Assembly (NCBI RefSeq): GCF_023667495.1
Contig: NZ_JAMOZL010000002.1
Span: forward strand, 496,001-560,000
DNA: 64,000 bases
DNA from: Dyadobacter sp. MSC1_007
GTDB taxonomy: Bacteria > Bacteroidota > Bacteroidia > Cytophagales > Spirosomataceae
Direction: 5' to 3'
The notes beneath the pieces are model-generated. The model ran no database searches and was not told the origin of the DNA. It was given only the letters and a program-made list of their open reading frames with translations. The position numbers were made by a program, and so were the translations under genes. Below, piece by piece: positions 44,138 through 51,648 of this stretch (position 1 is its first letter; the number at the start of each line of letters is the position of its first letter).

Positions 44138-45316
44138 TCAGGCTTTGGATAACCTCCGCCACATTTCCGCGCATGCACGGGAGTTGTGGTAAGGGCATTT
44201 CCAGAAATTGATCTTATCGCCTTTCACAGGCGTTCCATCTTCTTTTACTGTTCCAAACCATTCGCCTTTGTCGCGGTCGATAAACTTGCTGACAATATAA
44301 TCCCAGCTTTTTTCGGCCCTGGCTTTGAATTTCGGGTCTTTGGTGAGCTCATAGGCATTGTAAAAGCCTACCAGTTGTTCTGAAAGCACCCACCAACTGC
44401 GGTCGGTTTGGGTATGTTTCGTTGCCGGATCGTATTCGTAATTTAATGCACCATCGGGACTTAACCCTTTCAAAGCAGCCGTCGCCATATCGATCGATTT
44501 TTTCTTCATCCGGGCGATGAGCTTTTCGTCATGCAGGATTTCGGCGGTCTCGAAAAGCAGCCAGGAAGCTTCAATATCGTGTCCATAGGAAATAATTGGA
44601 TCTTTTGCTTTCCACTTTTCGTCAAAAAAGAGCTGCATACTGTTCGTTTCCGGATTGACGATATGGGTAATAATCGCGTCGAGCATGTTCGCTGTCTGCT
44701 TTTTGAGCTTTTGATCAGGCCAGACGCTGTACAGATTCGTATAAGCTTCTACCAAATGCAAATGCGTATTCATACTCTTGATCCACGGGCTTTTGCTTAG
44801 AATATAATCGTCAGTTGCAGACCAATCTCTTGCAAATGCTTCGCGATAGCCGCCGTTGACGGGATCGAATGCATGTTTTTCGATGATATTAAAAAGCTCT
44901 TTGGCTTTTTCGAGAGCAGGTTGGTGATGGGTAACCCGGTAATATTCGCTCAAACCATACATGGCGAATGCATTGCCGTAAATCTGCTTTTTGGTTTCGA
45001 GTGGCGAGCCGTCGGCATTTACGGACCAGTAAACACCGCCATGTTCCGCATCAAAGAAGTATTTTACGAGTTGCTGGTAAGCGCGGTCGGCAAGGGTGAG
45101 GTATTTGGCTTCTTTCAATAACCTGTGACCAACGGAGAACGTCCATAAGATGCGTCCCGCCAGTACCACCGACCTTGCAGAATCTTTGATCGCCTGGTTC
45201 TCATAGTTAACCCGGCCATAAAACCCGCCTTTTTCCGGATCCGGGCCATATTTTCCCCAGTAATCGAGGATTGCTATAAATTCTTTTTTGAATGCCTCGG
45301 GCGTAAAATCGGCCAT
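44138..45316 (-). CDS. N-acylglucosamine 2-epimerase family, cellobiose 2-epimerase-like
   Basis: This 392-residue (alpha/alpha)6-barrel protein has family segments GGFYGRVNYEN, GNAFAMYGLSEYYRVT and SPWIKSMNTHLHLVEAYTNLY. The segment ISYGHDIEASWLL is typical of cellobiose 2-epimerases. These isomerise the reducing-end glucose of beta-1,4 disaccharides to mannose, with conserved histidines as base and acid. No signal peptide is visible, so it is probably cytoplasmic. It may feed the sugar-related genes nearby (46726 and 48096), but it is transcribed separately. Confidence 0.88.
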   Translation of the reverse strand: MADFTPEAFKKEFIAILDYWGKYGPDPEKGGFYGRVNYENQAIKDSARSVVLAGRILWTFSVGHRLLKEAKYLTLADRAYQQLVKYFFDAEHGGVYWSVNADGSPLETKKQIYGNAFAMYGLSEYYRVTHHQPALEKAKELFNIIEKHAFDPVNGGYREAFARDWSATDDYILSKSPWIKSMNTHLHLVEAYTNLYSVWPDQKLKKQTANMLDAIITHIVNPETNSMQLFFDEKWKAKDPIISYGHDIEASWLLFETAEILHDEKLIARMKKKSIDMATAALKGLSPDGALNYEYDPATKHTQTDRSWWVLSEQLVGFYNAYELTKDPKFKARAEKSWDYIVSKFIDRDKGEWFGTVKEDGTPVKGDKINFWKCPYHNSRACAEMWRRLSKA

Positions 45317-45378
45317 ATTCCGGATCGTTTTTTAGGAAAAAGCAACCACGGTATGGTTCATACTTGTTAAGGAAATGC

Positions 45379-45813
45379 TCACCGTGTTGCCGTCGGCAGT
45401 TGTTCTTTTACGAGTAATGTTTGGAGTAGTTTGTCTGAGGTTAAAAATAAATCTGCCTCGTCCTTTAAAGCGAGCGCAGTGGCAAGCTGAATGCTGTCGA
45501 GCGACCGGAGACCCTCTAATCCGTACTTACTGACCAGGTCACACGCACTCCCAACGATATCGTTATCCAAAGGCATGAAAGTAAATTGCAACGCATCTCC
45601 TTCAAACAAACCAGCTATTTGCCTGACAATTTCCGTGGTTAGCTCTCCCTGTCTTCGCTTTTTCCATAGCGCCGAAAGAAACTCTACCCGAGTCAGTTCA
45701 GACAAGAAAATCGAAGAAACGGAGCTGTTGACAATAATATTTTTGAAGGACTCGCTGTCCTTTTCTTCGTGATAGAGTTTTACCAGTGAAGAGGTATCCA
45801 GAAATAGACGCAT
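45379..45813 (-). CDS. PIN-domain toxin, VapC-like
   Basis: This 144-residue PIN nuclease has conserved acidic residues D6 (MRLFLDTSSLVKLY), E44, D106 (SLDSIQLATAL) and D127 (LTSDKLL). VapC-type toxins cut RNA when not bound by antitoxin. Its ATG overlaps the antitoxin stop by one base (TAATG read on the minus strand), the normal coupling for a type II toxin-antitoxin pair. All four metal-binding acids are present, so it should be active. Confidence 0.9.
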   Translation of the reverse strand: MRLFLDTSSLVKLYHEEKDSESFKNIIVNSSVSSIFLSELTRVEFLSALWKKRRQGELTTEIVRQIAGLFEGDALQFTFMPLDNDIVGSACDLVSKYGLEGLRSLDSIQLATALALKDEADLFLTSDKLLQTLLVKEQLPTATR

Positions 45814-46052
45814 TAAGCATTCCGTCTTTCTGTGACTACTTCTTCTGATAGCGAGCTTTTAAGGTTTTTCAGGAGCTGCCGGCTTTTATCGAAAGAAAAG
45901 TCATTCCATTTAAGAATTTTTGGAGTTGCCTCGGCCGGAGACGGAACGTCAGCTTCTGGAAAGGTGACGATGACTTTAACAGACCGGTTCACAGCGGGTT
46001 GTGAATCCAGATGGATGCTGCCGTTTTGATAGGTTCCTTTGATCTTGAGCAT
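45813..46052 (-). CDS. Antitoxin partner of the PIN toxin
   Basis: This 79-residue protein has an N-terminal beta strand region (MLKIKGTYQNGSIHLDSQPA) like the DUF104/AF2212-type antitoxin-like family. A basic and polar C-terminal tail (FDKSRQLLKNLKSSLSEE) probably wraps the toxin. It precedes and overlaps the toxin gene by one base. A perfect -7 element TAACTTTG lies at 46077-46084 on the minus strand. Confidence 0.8.
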   Translation of the reverse strand: MLKIKGTYQNGSIHLDSQPAVNRSVKVIVTFPEADVPSPAEATPKILKWNDFSFDKSRQLLKNLKSSLSEEVVTERRNA

Positions 46053-46076
46053 AGTGGTATAGTGTTTATTTTAAAT

Positions 46077-46084
46077 CAAAGTTA
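46077..46084 (-). promoter_or_regulatory. -7 promoter element of the toxin-antitoxin operon
   Basis: On the minus strand TAACTTTG matches TAnnTTTG exactly, 24 bases before the antitoxin ATG. A TTTC at 46101-46104 is slightly too close for an ideal -33 box. Autoregulation by the TA complex would be expected here. Confidence 0.5.
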
Positions 46085-46171
46085 ATGTTTTTCAGCAATC
46101 GAAACCAGTAGTCATTTTTAGATAACTGAGTAACCGAAATTCCAAGACAATCTGTTTTCCGAAATACAAAA

Positions 46172-46198
46172 AAGCCTGACAGTTGACCCGTCAGGCTT
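46172..46198 (-). terminator. Terminator of the acidic-protein gene
   Basis: Arms AAGCCTGAC (46172-46180) and GTCAGGCTT (46190-46198) pair perfectly around a 9-base loop. Read leftward it is followed by a T-run, 22 bases after the end of the gene at 46221. Confidence 0.8.
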
Positions 46199-46220
46199 GC
46201 ATTGGCTATATTTAGCAAGG

Positions 46221-46541
46221 CTAGTCGCCCTGGTTTTCTTCGAGATTTTCGTGGTTGTCGCCGCCGAGACTGTAATAGTTGTTTTCCTCGTCCTCACGTC
46301 CGATTTCCTCATCAGCGTCGTCCAATTCTGAGCCAGGGACATCGAGGTCGTCGCCAACCAGATCGTCTTCAAACGACTTTTCATTCCAATCGTCGGCATC
46401 CATATCAACTTCACGTTTGATTCGGGAAATATCCTCGGGGTCGACATCGGGGTCAATCAGGCCTTTGCGGAAAATATCTTCGTCGGCGGGGTAATTTCCC
46501 GGCAGATCGTCATCATATAACTCATCATCATTTGGGTCCAT
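46221..46541 (-). CDS. Very acidic hypothetical protein
   Basis: Of 106 residues, 42 are Asp or Glu and only 7 are Lys or Arg, giving a net charge near -35. There is no signal peptide and no cysteine. Low hydrophobicity points to an intrinsically disordered cytoplasmic protein. Comparable acidic proteins occur widely in Cytophagales without known function. A dedicated promoter was not identified, but a clear terminator follows, so it is a genuine single-gene unit. Confidence 0.72.
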   Translation of the reverse strand: MDPNDDELYDDDLPGNYPADEDIFRKGLIDPDVDPEDISRIKREVDMDADDWNEKSFEDDLVGDDLDVPGSELDDADEEIGREDEENNYYSLGGDNHENLEENQGD

Positions 46542-46725
46542 AACTGTAATGGTTAAAAGTGTAATGGATAAAAGGTCAGGTCGTCGTGTTGCCCTGTTCG
46601 CTCATTTGTTTAAAAAAGCATTCCTGACCGAAACTTGTTCGTAAACATGGCGCCGGTCAGCGTTATAAAAGGGCCTTCCAGTGCTTTTATCTAAAATAAA
46701 TAATTTCACCCAATTTTACGATTGC

Positions 46726-48009
46726 ATGCAAAGAAAATTAATCCGGTCCGCCGGCGTTTTTGTGGCTATTGCGGCTGCTGCGACGCTGTTTGCGTACCGA
46801 AGTGATGACAAGAGCCCTTCCGCTAAAAAGAATCTTTTCACACCCGTCGATGCCAAAGAACTCAAACTCCCGGCAGGTTTCTCGGCTACTGTGCTGGCAT
46901 CGGACCTGGGCGCAACCCGGCACATGGTGGTGGGCAAAAATGGCGACATGTATGTGAAGCTTTCCAAACTAAAAGACGGTAAAGGAATATACCTTTTGAG
47001 GGATACGAACGGCGACGGCGCGATTGACGAACAGAAATTGTTCGGCGACTATCCGGGAACGGGCATAGCCATTAAAAACGGCTATCTGTACAGCTCTTCC
47101 AACAAGGGCGTGTTCCGATATAAACTGAATGACAAGGAAGAAATCATTGACTTTGACAAGCCTGAAAACATCATCAGTGGGCTCGTGGATCACGGAAGGG
47201 ACAATGCGAAACCTCTCACACTCGACAATAACGGCAATATCTACGTGACGGTTGGTTCTTACAACGATAATTGCCGTCAGGCAGGTTCGGCGAAAGGAAT
47301 GTCACCCTGCACTATTCTCGATTCGGCTGGTGGTGTGTGGAAATTCAAAGCCGACAAGGCCAATCAGCAATTTGCTGACGGTACCCGTTTCGCGACCGGC
47401 GTCAAGAATGCAGTAGGCATTGATTGGGATAATAAAACTAATGCGCTTTACGTGACTTCACACGGCCGGGGCAAGTTTGACGATATGTACCCTCAATATT
47501 ACACGCCCAAACACAGCGCCGAACTACCTGCTGAAACGCTGTACCGCCTGAAAGAAGGTGACGACGCAGGCTGGCCGTACATTTATTACGACCATTTCCA
47601 GAACAAAAAAATGCTGGCGCCTGAATACGGTGGTGACGGAAAGAAAGTTGCCGGAGAAAAGGCTATCAACCCGTTGGTAGCATTCCCTGCGCATTTGGGG
47701 CCTAATGCATTGATGTTCTATACCGGCAGTTCGTTTCCGGCACGTTACAAAAACGGTGCATTCATCGCATTTCACAGCCAGTCGTCCGAGCTCAAAAAGG
47801 GGTATATGGTAGCTTTCGTGCCGTTTGTGAATGGCAAGCCAGGTAAATGGGAGATTTTCGCGGATAACTTTGCGGGTACTGATCTCGTGAAACCTACCGG
47901 CCCAATCCAGCACCGTCCATGTGGACTTGCGCAAGGTCCCGATGGCGCGCTGTACGTGACAGACGACCTGAATGGGACTATTTTTAAAATCGCCTACAAG
48001 AAAAAGTAG
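46726..48009 (+). CDS. Sorbosone dehydrogenase/PQQ-dependent sugar dehydrogenase-like exported protein
   Basis: The ATG at 46726 gives 427 residues with an N-terminal hydrophobic export segment (GVFVAIAAAATLFA). The body is a six-bladed beta-propeller of the sorbosone/glucose dehydrogenase family. Segments include LPAGFSATVLASDLGATRHM, TGVKNAVGIDWDN, RLKEGDDAGWPYIYYDH and RPCGLAQGPDGALYVTDD. Relatives oxidise sugars or aldehydes in the periplasm using PQQ, though many homologues lack proof of activity. An in-frame GTG 45 bases upstream is an alternative start. Confidence 0.85.
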   Translation: MQRKLIRSAGVFVAIAAAATLFAYRSDDKSPSAKKNLFTPVDAKELKLPAGFSATVLASDLGATRHMVVGKNGDMYVKLSKLKDGKGIYLLRDTNGDGAIDEQKLFGDYPGTGIAIKNGYLYSSSNKGVFRYKLNDKEEIIDFDKPENIISGLVDHGRDNAKPLTLDNNGNIYVTVGSYNDNCRQAGSAKGMSPCTILDSAGGVWKFKADKANQQFADGTRFATGVKNAVGIDWDNKTNALYVTSHGRGKFDDMYPQYYTPKHSAELPAETLYRLKEGDDAGWPYIYYDHFQNKKMLAPEYGGDGKKVAGEKAINPLVAFPAHLGPNALMFYTGSSFPARYKNGAFIAFHSQSSELKKGYMVAFVPFVNGKPGKWEIFADNFAGTDLVKPTGPIQHRPCGLAQGPDGALYVTDDLNGTIFKIAYKKK

Positions 48010-48025
48010 GACTTCGGAATAACTA

Positions 48026-48069
48026 AAAAGCACGGAACCGGTACGACGATGTACAGGTTCCGTGCTTTT
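48026..48069. terminator. Bidirectional terminator between sorbosone-dehydrogenase-like and DUF1080 genes
   Basis: Fourteen-base perfect arms AAAAGCACGGAACC (48026-48039) and its complement (48056-48069) enclose a 16-base loop. A- and T-rich ends allow termination in both directions between these convergent genes. Confidence 0.88.
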
Positions 48070-48095
48070 GCTTTTACGCGCTAGCAACGATCTGA

Positions 48096-48884
48096 TCAGA
48101 AGTTGGTATCCGCCTTATCCAGTTCCATTTCCTTGATCCAGATGTTCCGGTAGTAAACATCATGGCCTTCCGACTGTAATTTCAGTCCGCCCGGCGTGTC
48201 GGTAATCCCTTTGCCGCCATCGTTTCCTCCATCGATCCCGGAATTTTTACCACCCCATACCTGGCTGATTTTCTGGTTGATATGTACTTTCTTTCCATTG
48301 AAATACAGCGTTACGATCGGCTGTTGAACGAGTTTGCCATCTTTAAACCTGGCCGCACGGAAGAGAATGTCATAAGAGTTCCATTTACCTATTCCGTTGT
48401 AAGCATAGTAAGGTGATTTCGACTCGTTGATCACCGCGCCCATTCCGTGCGATGTGGTGTCGCCGTCCAACACCTGTATTTCATAACGGTTTTGCAGGTA
48501 AACCCCGCTGTTACCGCCCGGTTTGGTGATCAAAAACTCCACGTGAGCGCGGAAATCTTTGAATTGTTTTTTAGTCACGATATCAGCGGCACCATACAGT
48601 CCGCCAGCAGATGCGGGATCATTGCAGTTGATCACCGTGCCCTTATCGACCGGATCGTTCACAACCGTCCATTTAATAGGCGGCTTGGCTGCGAAACGCG
48701 GGCCTTCCCAGTAAATCCACTTTTCATCGAGCATCTTACGACTGCCATCCAGATATACTTCGGCACCTTTCGGCGCTTTCACACCCACACCCACATGCTG
48801 CGCGTGAACGGATGTTACAATGGCCAGCGCAATGAATGCCTGGCCGGTGATAACGATTTTGAGTTTTGAAAAAAGTCGGTTCAT
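48096..48884 (-). CDS. DUF1080 (3-keto-disaccharide hydrolase) family exported protein
   Basis: This 262-residue protein has a signal peptide ending near SVHAQ. The DUF1080 jelly-roll has FKDFRAHVEFLITKPGGNSGVY, NRYEIQVLDGD and LQSEGHDVYYRNIWIKE. Some members hydrolyse 3-keto glycosides, and others are only sugar-binding. The gene converges on the sorbosone-dehydrogenase-like gene and shares its terminator. Together with the epimerase at 44138 it points to oxidative disaccharide handling in the periplasm. Confidence 0.88.
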   Translation of the reverse strand: MNRLFSKLKIVITGQAFIALAIVTSVHAQHVGVGVKAPKGAEVYLDGSRKMLDEKWIYWEGPRFAAKPPIKWTVVNDPVDKGTVINCNDPASAGGLYGAADIVTKKQFKDFRAHVEFLITKPGGNSGVYLQNRYEIQVLDGDTTSHGMGAVINESKSPYYAYNGIGKWNSYDILFRAARFKDGKLVQQPIVTLYFNGKKVHINQKISQVWGGKNSGIDGGNDGGKGITDTPGGLKLQSEGHDVYYRNIWIKEMELDKADTNF

Positions 48885-49002
48885 GTCAAAGATTTTGCTT
48901 TCGGTCTAAAATGTGCCGCAAACAGGGCAATCGAATAAGTGCCGGAGCATTTATAATTACTCACCGGATGACGTTTTTGTCGTTGGGATGTTACCCGGTG
49001 CA

Positions 49003-49100
49003 TGTTAATGTCATCCTGAGCGCAGCTGTTAATGTCATCCTGAGCGCAGCCGAAGGATAGTAGCGATACCGCATGCACTTCGACTGCGCTCAGTGTGACA
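49003..49100. repeat. Tandem 24-bp repeat followed by inverted copy (GTCATCCTGAGC-type intergenic repeat)
   Basis: A 24-base unit beginning TGTTAATGTCATCCTGAGCG occurs twice in tandem at 49003-49026 and 49027-49050. An inverted, slightly diverged copy at 49078-49100 (CTTCGACTGCGCTCAG) can pair with 49034-49055. Repeats of this sequence type are scattered in many Bacteroidota genomes between genes. Here it fills most of the 284-base gap between the DUF1080 and S9 peptidase genes. Confidence 0.8.
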
Positions 49101-49168
49101 GTATTGCGTTCAGGACGACAGTACTTTTAATCAATTCAATAAAAACAATACTTTTAAAAAGTATTAAT

Positions 49169-51541
49169 CTACAACTTTTCCTCGAACAGCTTAAAAATCC
49201 GCTTGTACTCGTCCGTCCACGACGACGCTTCGATGAATGCGTGGTCTTCCATGGGGTAGGAGGCGAGTTCCCAGTTGTTCTTTCCCAGCTCTATTAATCT
49301 TTGCGACAATCTGACGACATCCTGGTAATGCACGTTCACATCCACCATGCCGTGGCAAATCAATAAATGGTTTTTCAGCCCGGCTGCGTGATATATGGGC
49401 GAACTTTTGCGATAGGCGAGGCTGTCCATTTGTGGTTCGTTGAGGATATTGGCTGTGTAAGGATGGTTATAGGCGGCCCAGTCGGTGACGGGACGGAGCG
49501 CTGCGCCGGCGGCGAAAACGTCGGGTGTCGTGAATAGTGCCATTAAAGTGATGAATCCACCATAAGACCCGCCGTAAATGCCGATGCGTTTGGGATCGAT
49601 GTTGTAATTTTTGATGAGCCATTGCGCACCGTCCGTGTTGTCGGTGAGGTCTTTGCCGCCCATAAAGCGGTAAATGCCTGTCCGCCAGTCGCGGCCGTAG
49701 CCTGAACTGGCCCGGTAATCCATGTCGAGCACGGTATAGCCCTTGTCTGTAAGCAAGTTATGAAACATGTATTCGCGGAAATATTGACTCCACCATTTGT
49801 GCGCATTTTGCAGGTAACCGGCCCCATGCACAAATATGACAGCTTTCCCGTTCGACTGCTTGGGTTCATAAACCCGCGCATAAATATCCTGTCCGTCGCT
49901 CGCCTTAATTGTTACCACTTTCGCTTCCCTCCATGGATAAGAAGTAAATTCAGGAAAGACTGAATGCGTAATCTGCGCTGGTTGGCTGTTTTTGGATGCA
50001 TTAACTGGATTATCGATCAGGTAAAGCTCCCAGGGAACATTGCTTTTTGAATACCGGAGCGCGATTTTGCTTTCATCCGGCGATAATGTCATTTCATGTG
50101 CACCTGCATTTTGCGTAAGGCGCACACGAGCCCCGCCAGCCGCGGGCATGCGGTACACATGCTGCTCGCCCGGATGAACTTCGTTGGTGATCAGGTAAAA
50201 CGTCTTTTTATCTTTGGACAGAACCAAATTCTGCACTTCGAATTTGCCGGAAGTCAGAGGCGTTTTCTTGCCTGTGGCAATGTTAACGGTATATAAATGC
50301 GAATAACCGGTGGCTTCACTCTGAAAATAGATCGTCTGATCATCCAACCAGCCAATTTCCCCTGCGCTTTGCGGATATCCGCCAATGCCAGGCCCACCGA
50401 TCCATGCCTCATCACGCTGACGGTCGAGTAGTTTGAGTGAAAGCGATGCCGGGTCCAGTTGCATGACCCAGCGGTCTTTGCTATCGAGCGAGCGGATCAC
50501 GACAACTGCATTCTGCCCATAGTCCGACCAAAATGGTCCGTGAAAGATGACATTGCGTTCCTTTTTCTTCGACGCCGTGTCCTGCGCCGGATAGTCTTTC
50601 AGATAATCCGGCTTGTCGTAGATGCCGGGAATACCCTTAGTGTCGACCTTGCGGGTCGTGTCTTTTTTGACATCATAAATCCAGAATTCTGACGAATTTT
50701 CCGGAGCGCCCACTTTCGTCCTGCCGGGAATGTCCTCAGTAAAACCCGATTCGGTTACGTAATTGGGCACAATGGTGGATTTCGCTGATTTATCGGCCTC
50801 GGCGAGTTTGTAAGTCACGAACTGCCCGTCAGGACTGGCCTGCTGACCGGAAATGTTTTTGGTGCCGACGAATATCTCTTTGGGTCGTTTTGGCTTTTCT
50901 GTTTCGGTGATTTTCTTTCCGGCATCTTTTTTGTTCTTACGTTCTTTCAAAACTTCAAACATGGCCAGTTGGTCCGCTTTCAGGAATTTTTCCTGTTCAC
51001 CGGGTTTAGTATCCGTTTTTTTGGGGCCTGTTTTGAAATCTGTCAACTGACTGATCAGCCCTGAGGCAAGTGAAATGCTGAAAAGGTTGTCGTGAAATTC
51101 AAATATGATTTCGGTTTCCTTTCCATTAAAAACAGGATTCGTCTCACGTTCAACGGTATTCGTCAGTTGCCGGATTGAGAAGTCTTTATAGTTGATGAGA
51201 AAGATATCGCCGTTCTTTTCATAAACCCTGATCGAATGGGAGCGATTGTAAATCCCGTTCTTACCTGGCATCTTCTTGCGATCGGCAGGACTTACTTTGC
51301 TGATTTTTTTGGAAAGAATAGTATAGGAATACAGCGAATCGGACGGGTTTTTGTCTGGATTCCAGTTAAAATAGATGGCTTTGGAATCGTCGGACCAGGT
51401 GATGTCGGTGGGGGAGGTGCCGATCCATTTCTTGGGATCCCGCATAATTTTCTGAACCGTAAGCGGGGTCAGCGATTGGGCAGTAGTTTTGTTAATGCAA
51501 AAAAGATAAAACAGGAATGTAAGTTTGCAGATGTGGCGCAT
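49169..51541 (-). CDS. S9 family peptidase, prolyl oligopeptidase/DPP-like
   Basis: This 790-residue exported protein has a signal peptide (LTFLFYLFCINKTTAQS). A WD40-like beta-propeller fills residues 40-520 with repeats such as SPDESKIALRYS and SPDGQFVTYKL. The alpha/beta hydrolase domain has the nucleophile S659 in YGGSYGGF, and the His is in the final segment MEDHAFIEAS. The family cleaves peptides after proline or similar residues in the periplasm or at the surface. It is monocistronic, and its start faces the M1 peptidase gene divergently, 107 bases away. Confidence 0.92.
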   Translation of the reverse strand: MRHICKLTFLFYLFCINKTTAQSLTPLTVQKIMRDPKKWIGTSPTDITWSDDSKAIYFNWNPDKNPSDSLYSYTILSKKISKVSPADRKKMPGKNGIYNRSHSIRVYEKNGDIFLINYKDFSIRQLTNTVERETNPVFNGKETEIIFEFHDNLFSISLASGLISQLTDFKTGPKKTDTKPGEQEKFLKADQLAMFEVLKERKNKKDAGKKITETEKPKRPKEIFVGTKNISGQQASPDGQFVTYKLAEADKSAKSTIVPNYVTESGFTEDIPGRTKVGAPENSSEFWIYDVKKDTTRKVDTKGIPGIYDKPDYLKDYPAQDTASKKKERNVIFHGPFWSDYGQNAVVVIRSLDSKDRWVMQLDPASLSLKLLDRQRDEAWIGGPGIGGYPQSAGEIGWLDDQTIYFQSEATGYSHLYTVNIATGKKTPLTSGKFEVQNLVLSKDKKTFYLITNEVHPGEQHVYRMPAAGGARVRLTQNAGAHEMTLSPDESKIALRYSKSNVPWELYLIDNPVNASKNSQPAQITHSVFPEFTSYPWREAKVVTIKASDGQDIYARVYEPKQSNGKAVIFVHGAGYLQNAHKWWSQYFREYMFHNLLTDKGYTVLDMDYRASSGYGRDWRTGIYRFMGGKDLTDNTDGAQWLIKNYNIDPKRIGIYGGSYGGFITLMALFTTPDVFAAGAALRPVTDWAAYNHPYTANILNEPQMDSLAYRKSSPIYHAAGLKNHLLICHGMVDVNVHYQDVVRLSQRLIELGKNNWELASYPMEDHAFIEASSWTDEYKRIFKLFEEKL

Positions 51542-51629
51542 GGATTGTGAATGATTGTTACGCTAAATAACGACATTCGTCAGACTAGTGCAAAAATGGG
51601 CAATGTGGTCAGGATTCCGCTGGAAATGC

Positions 51630-51637
51630 TATTTTTG
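51630..51637 (+). promoter_or_regulatory. -7 promoter element before the M1 peptidase gene
   Basis: TATTTTTG matches TAnnTTTG exactly and ends 11 bases before the ATG at 51649, leaving a very short leader. The second in-frame ATG at 51655 would allow a slightly longer leader. Confidence 0.5.
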
Positions 51638-51648
51638 AAGGAATCTCA

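Noticed and set aside
46551..46646. 31-codon frame upstream of the sorbosone-dehydrogenase-like gene
   Set aside because: It has no signal peptide and no promoter or terminator of its own. Chance is the simplest reading.
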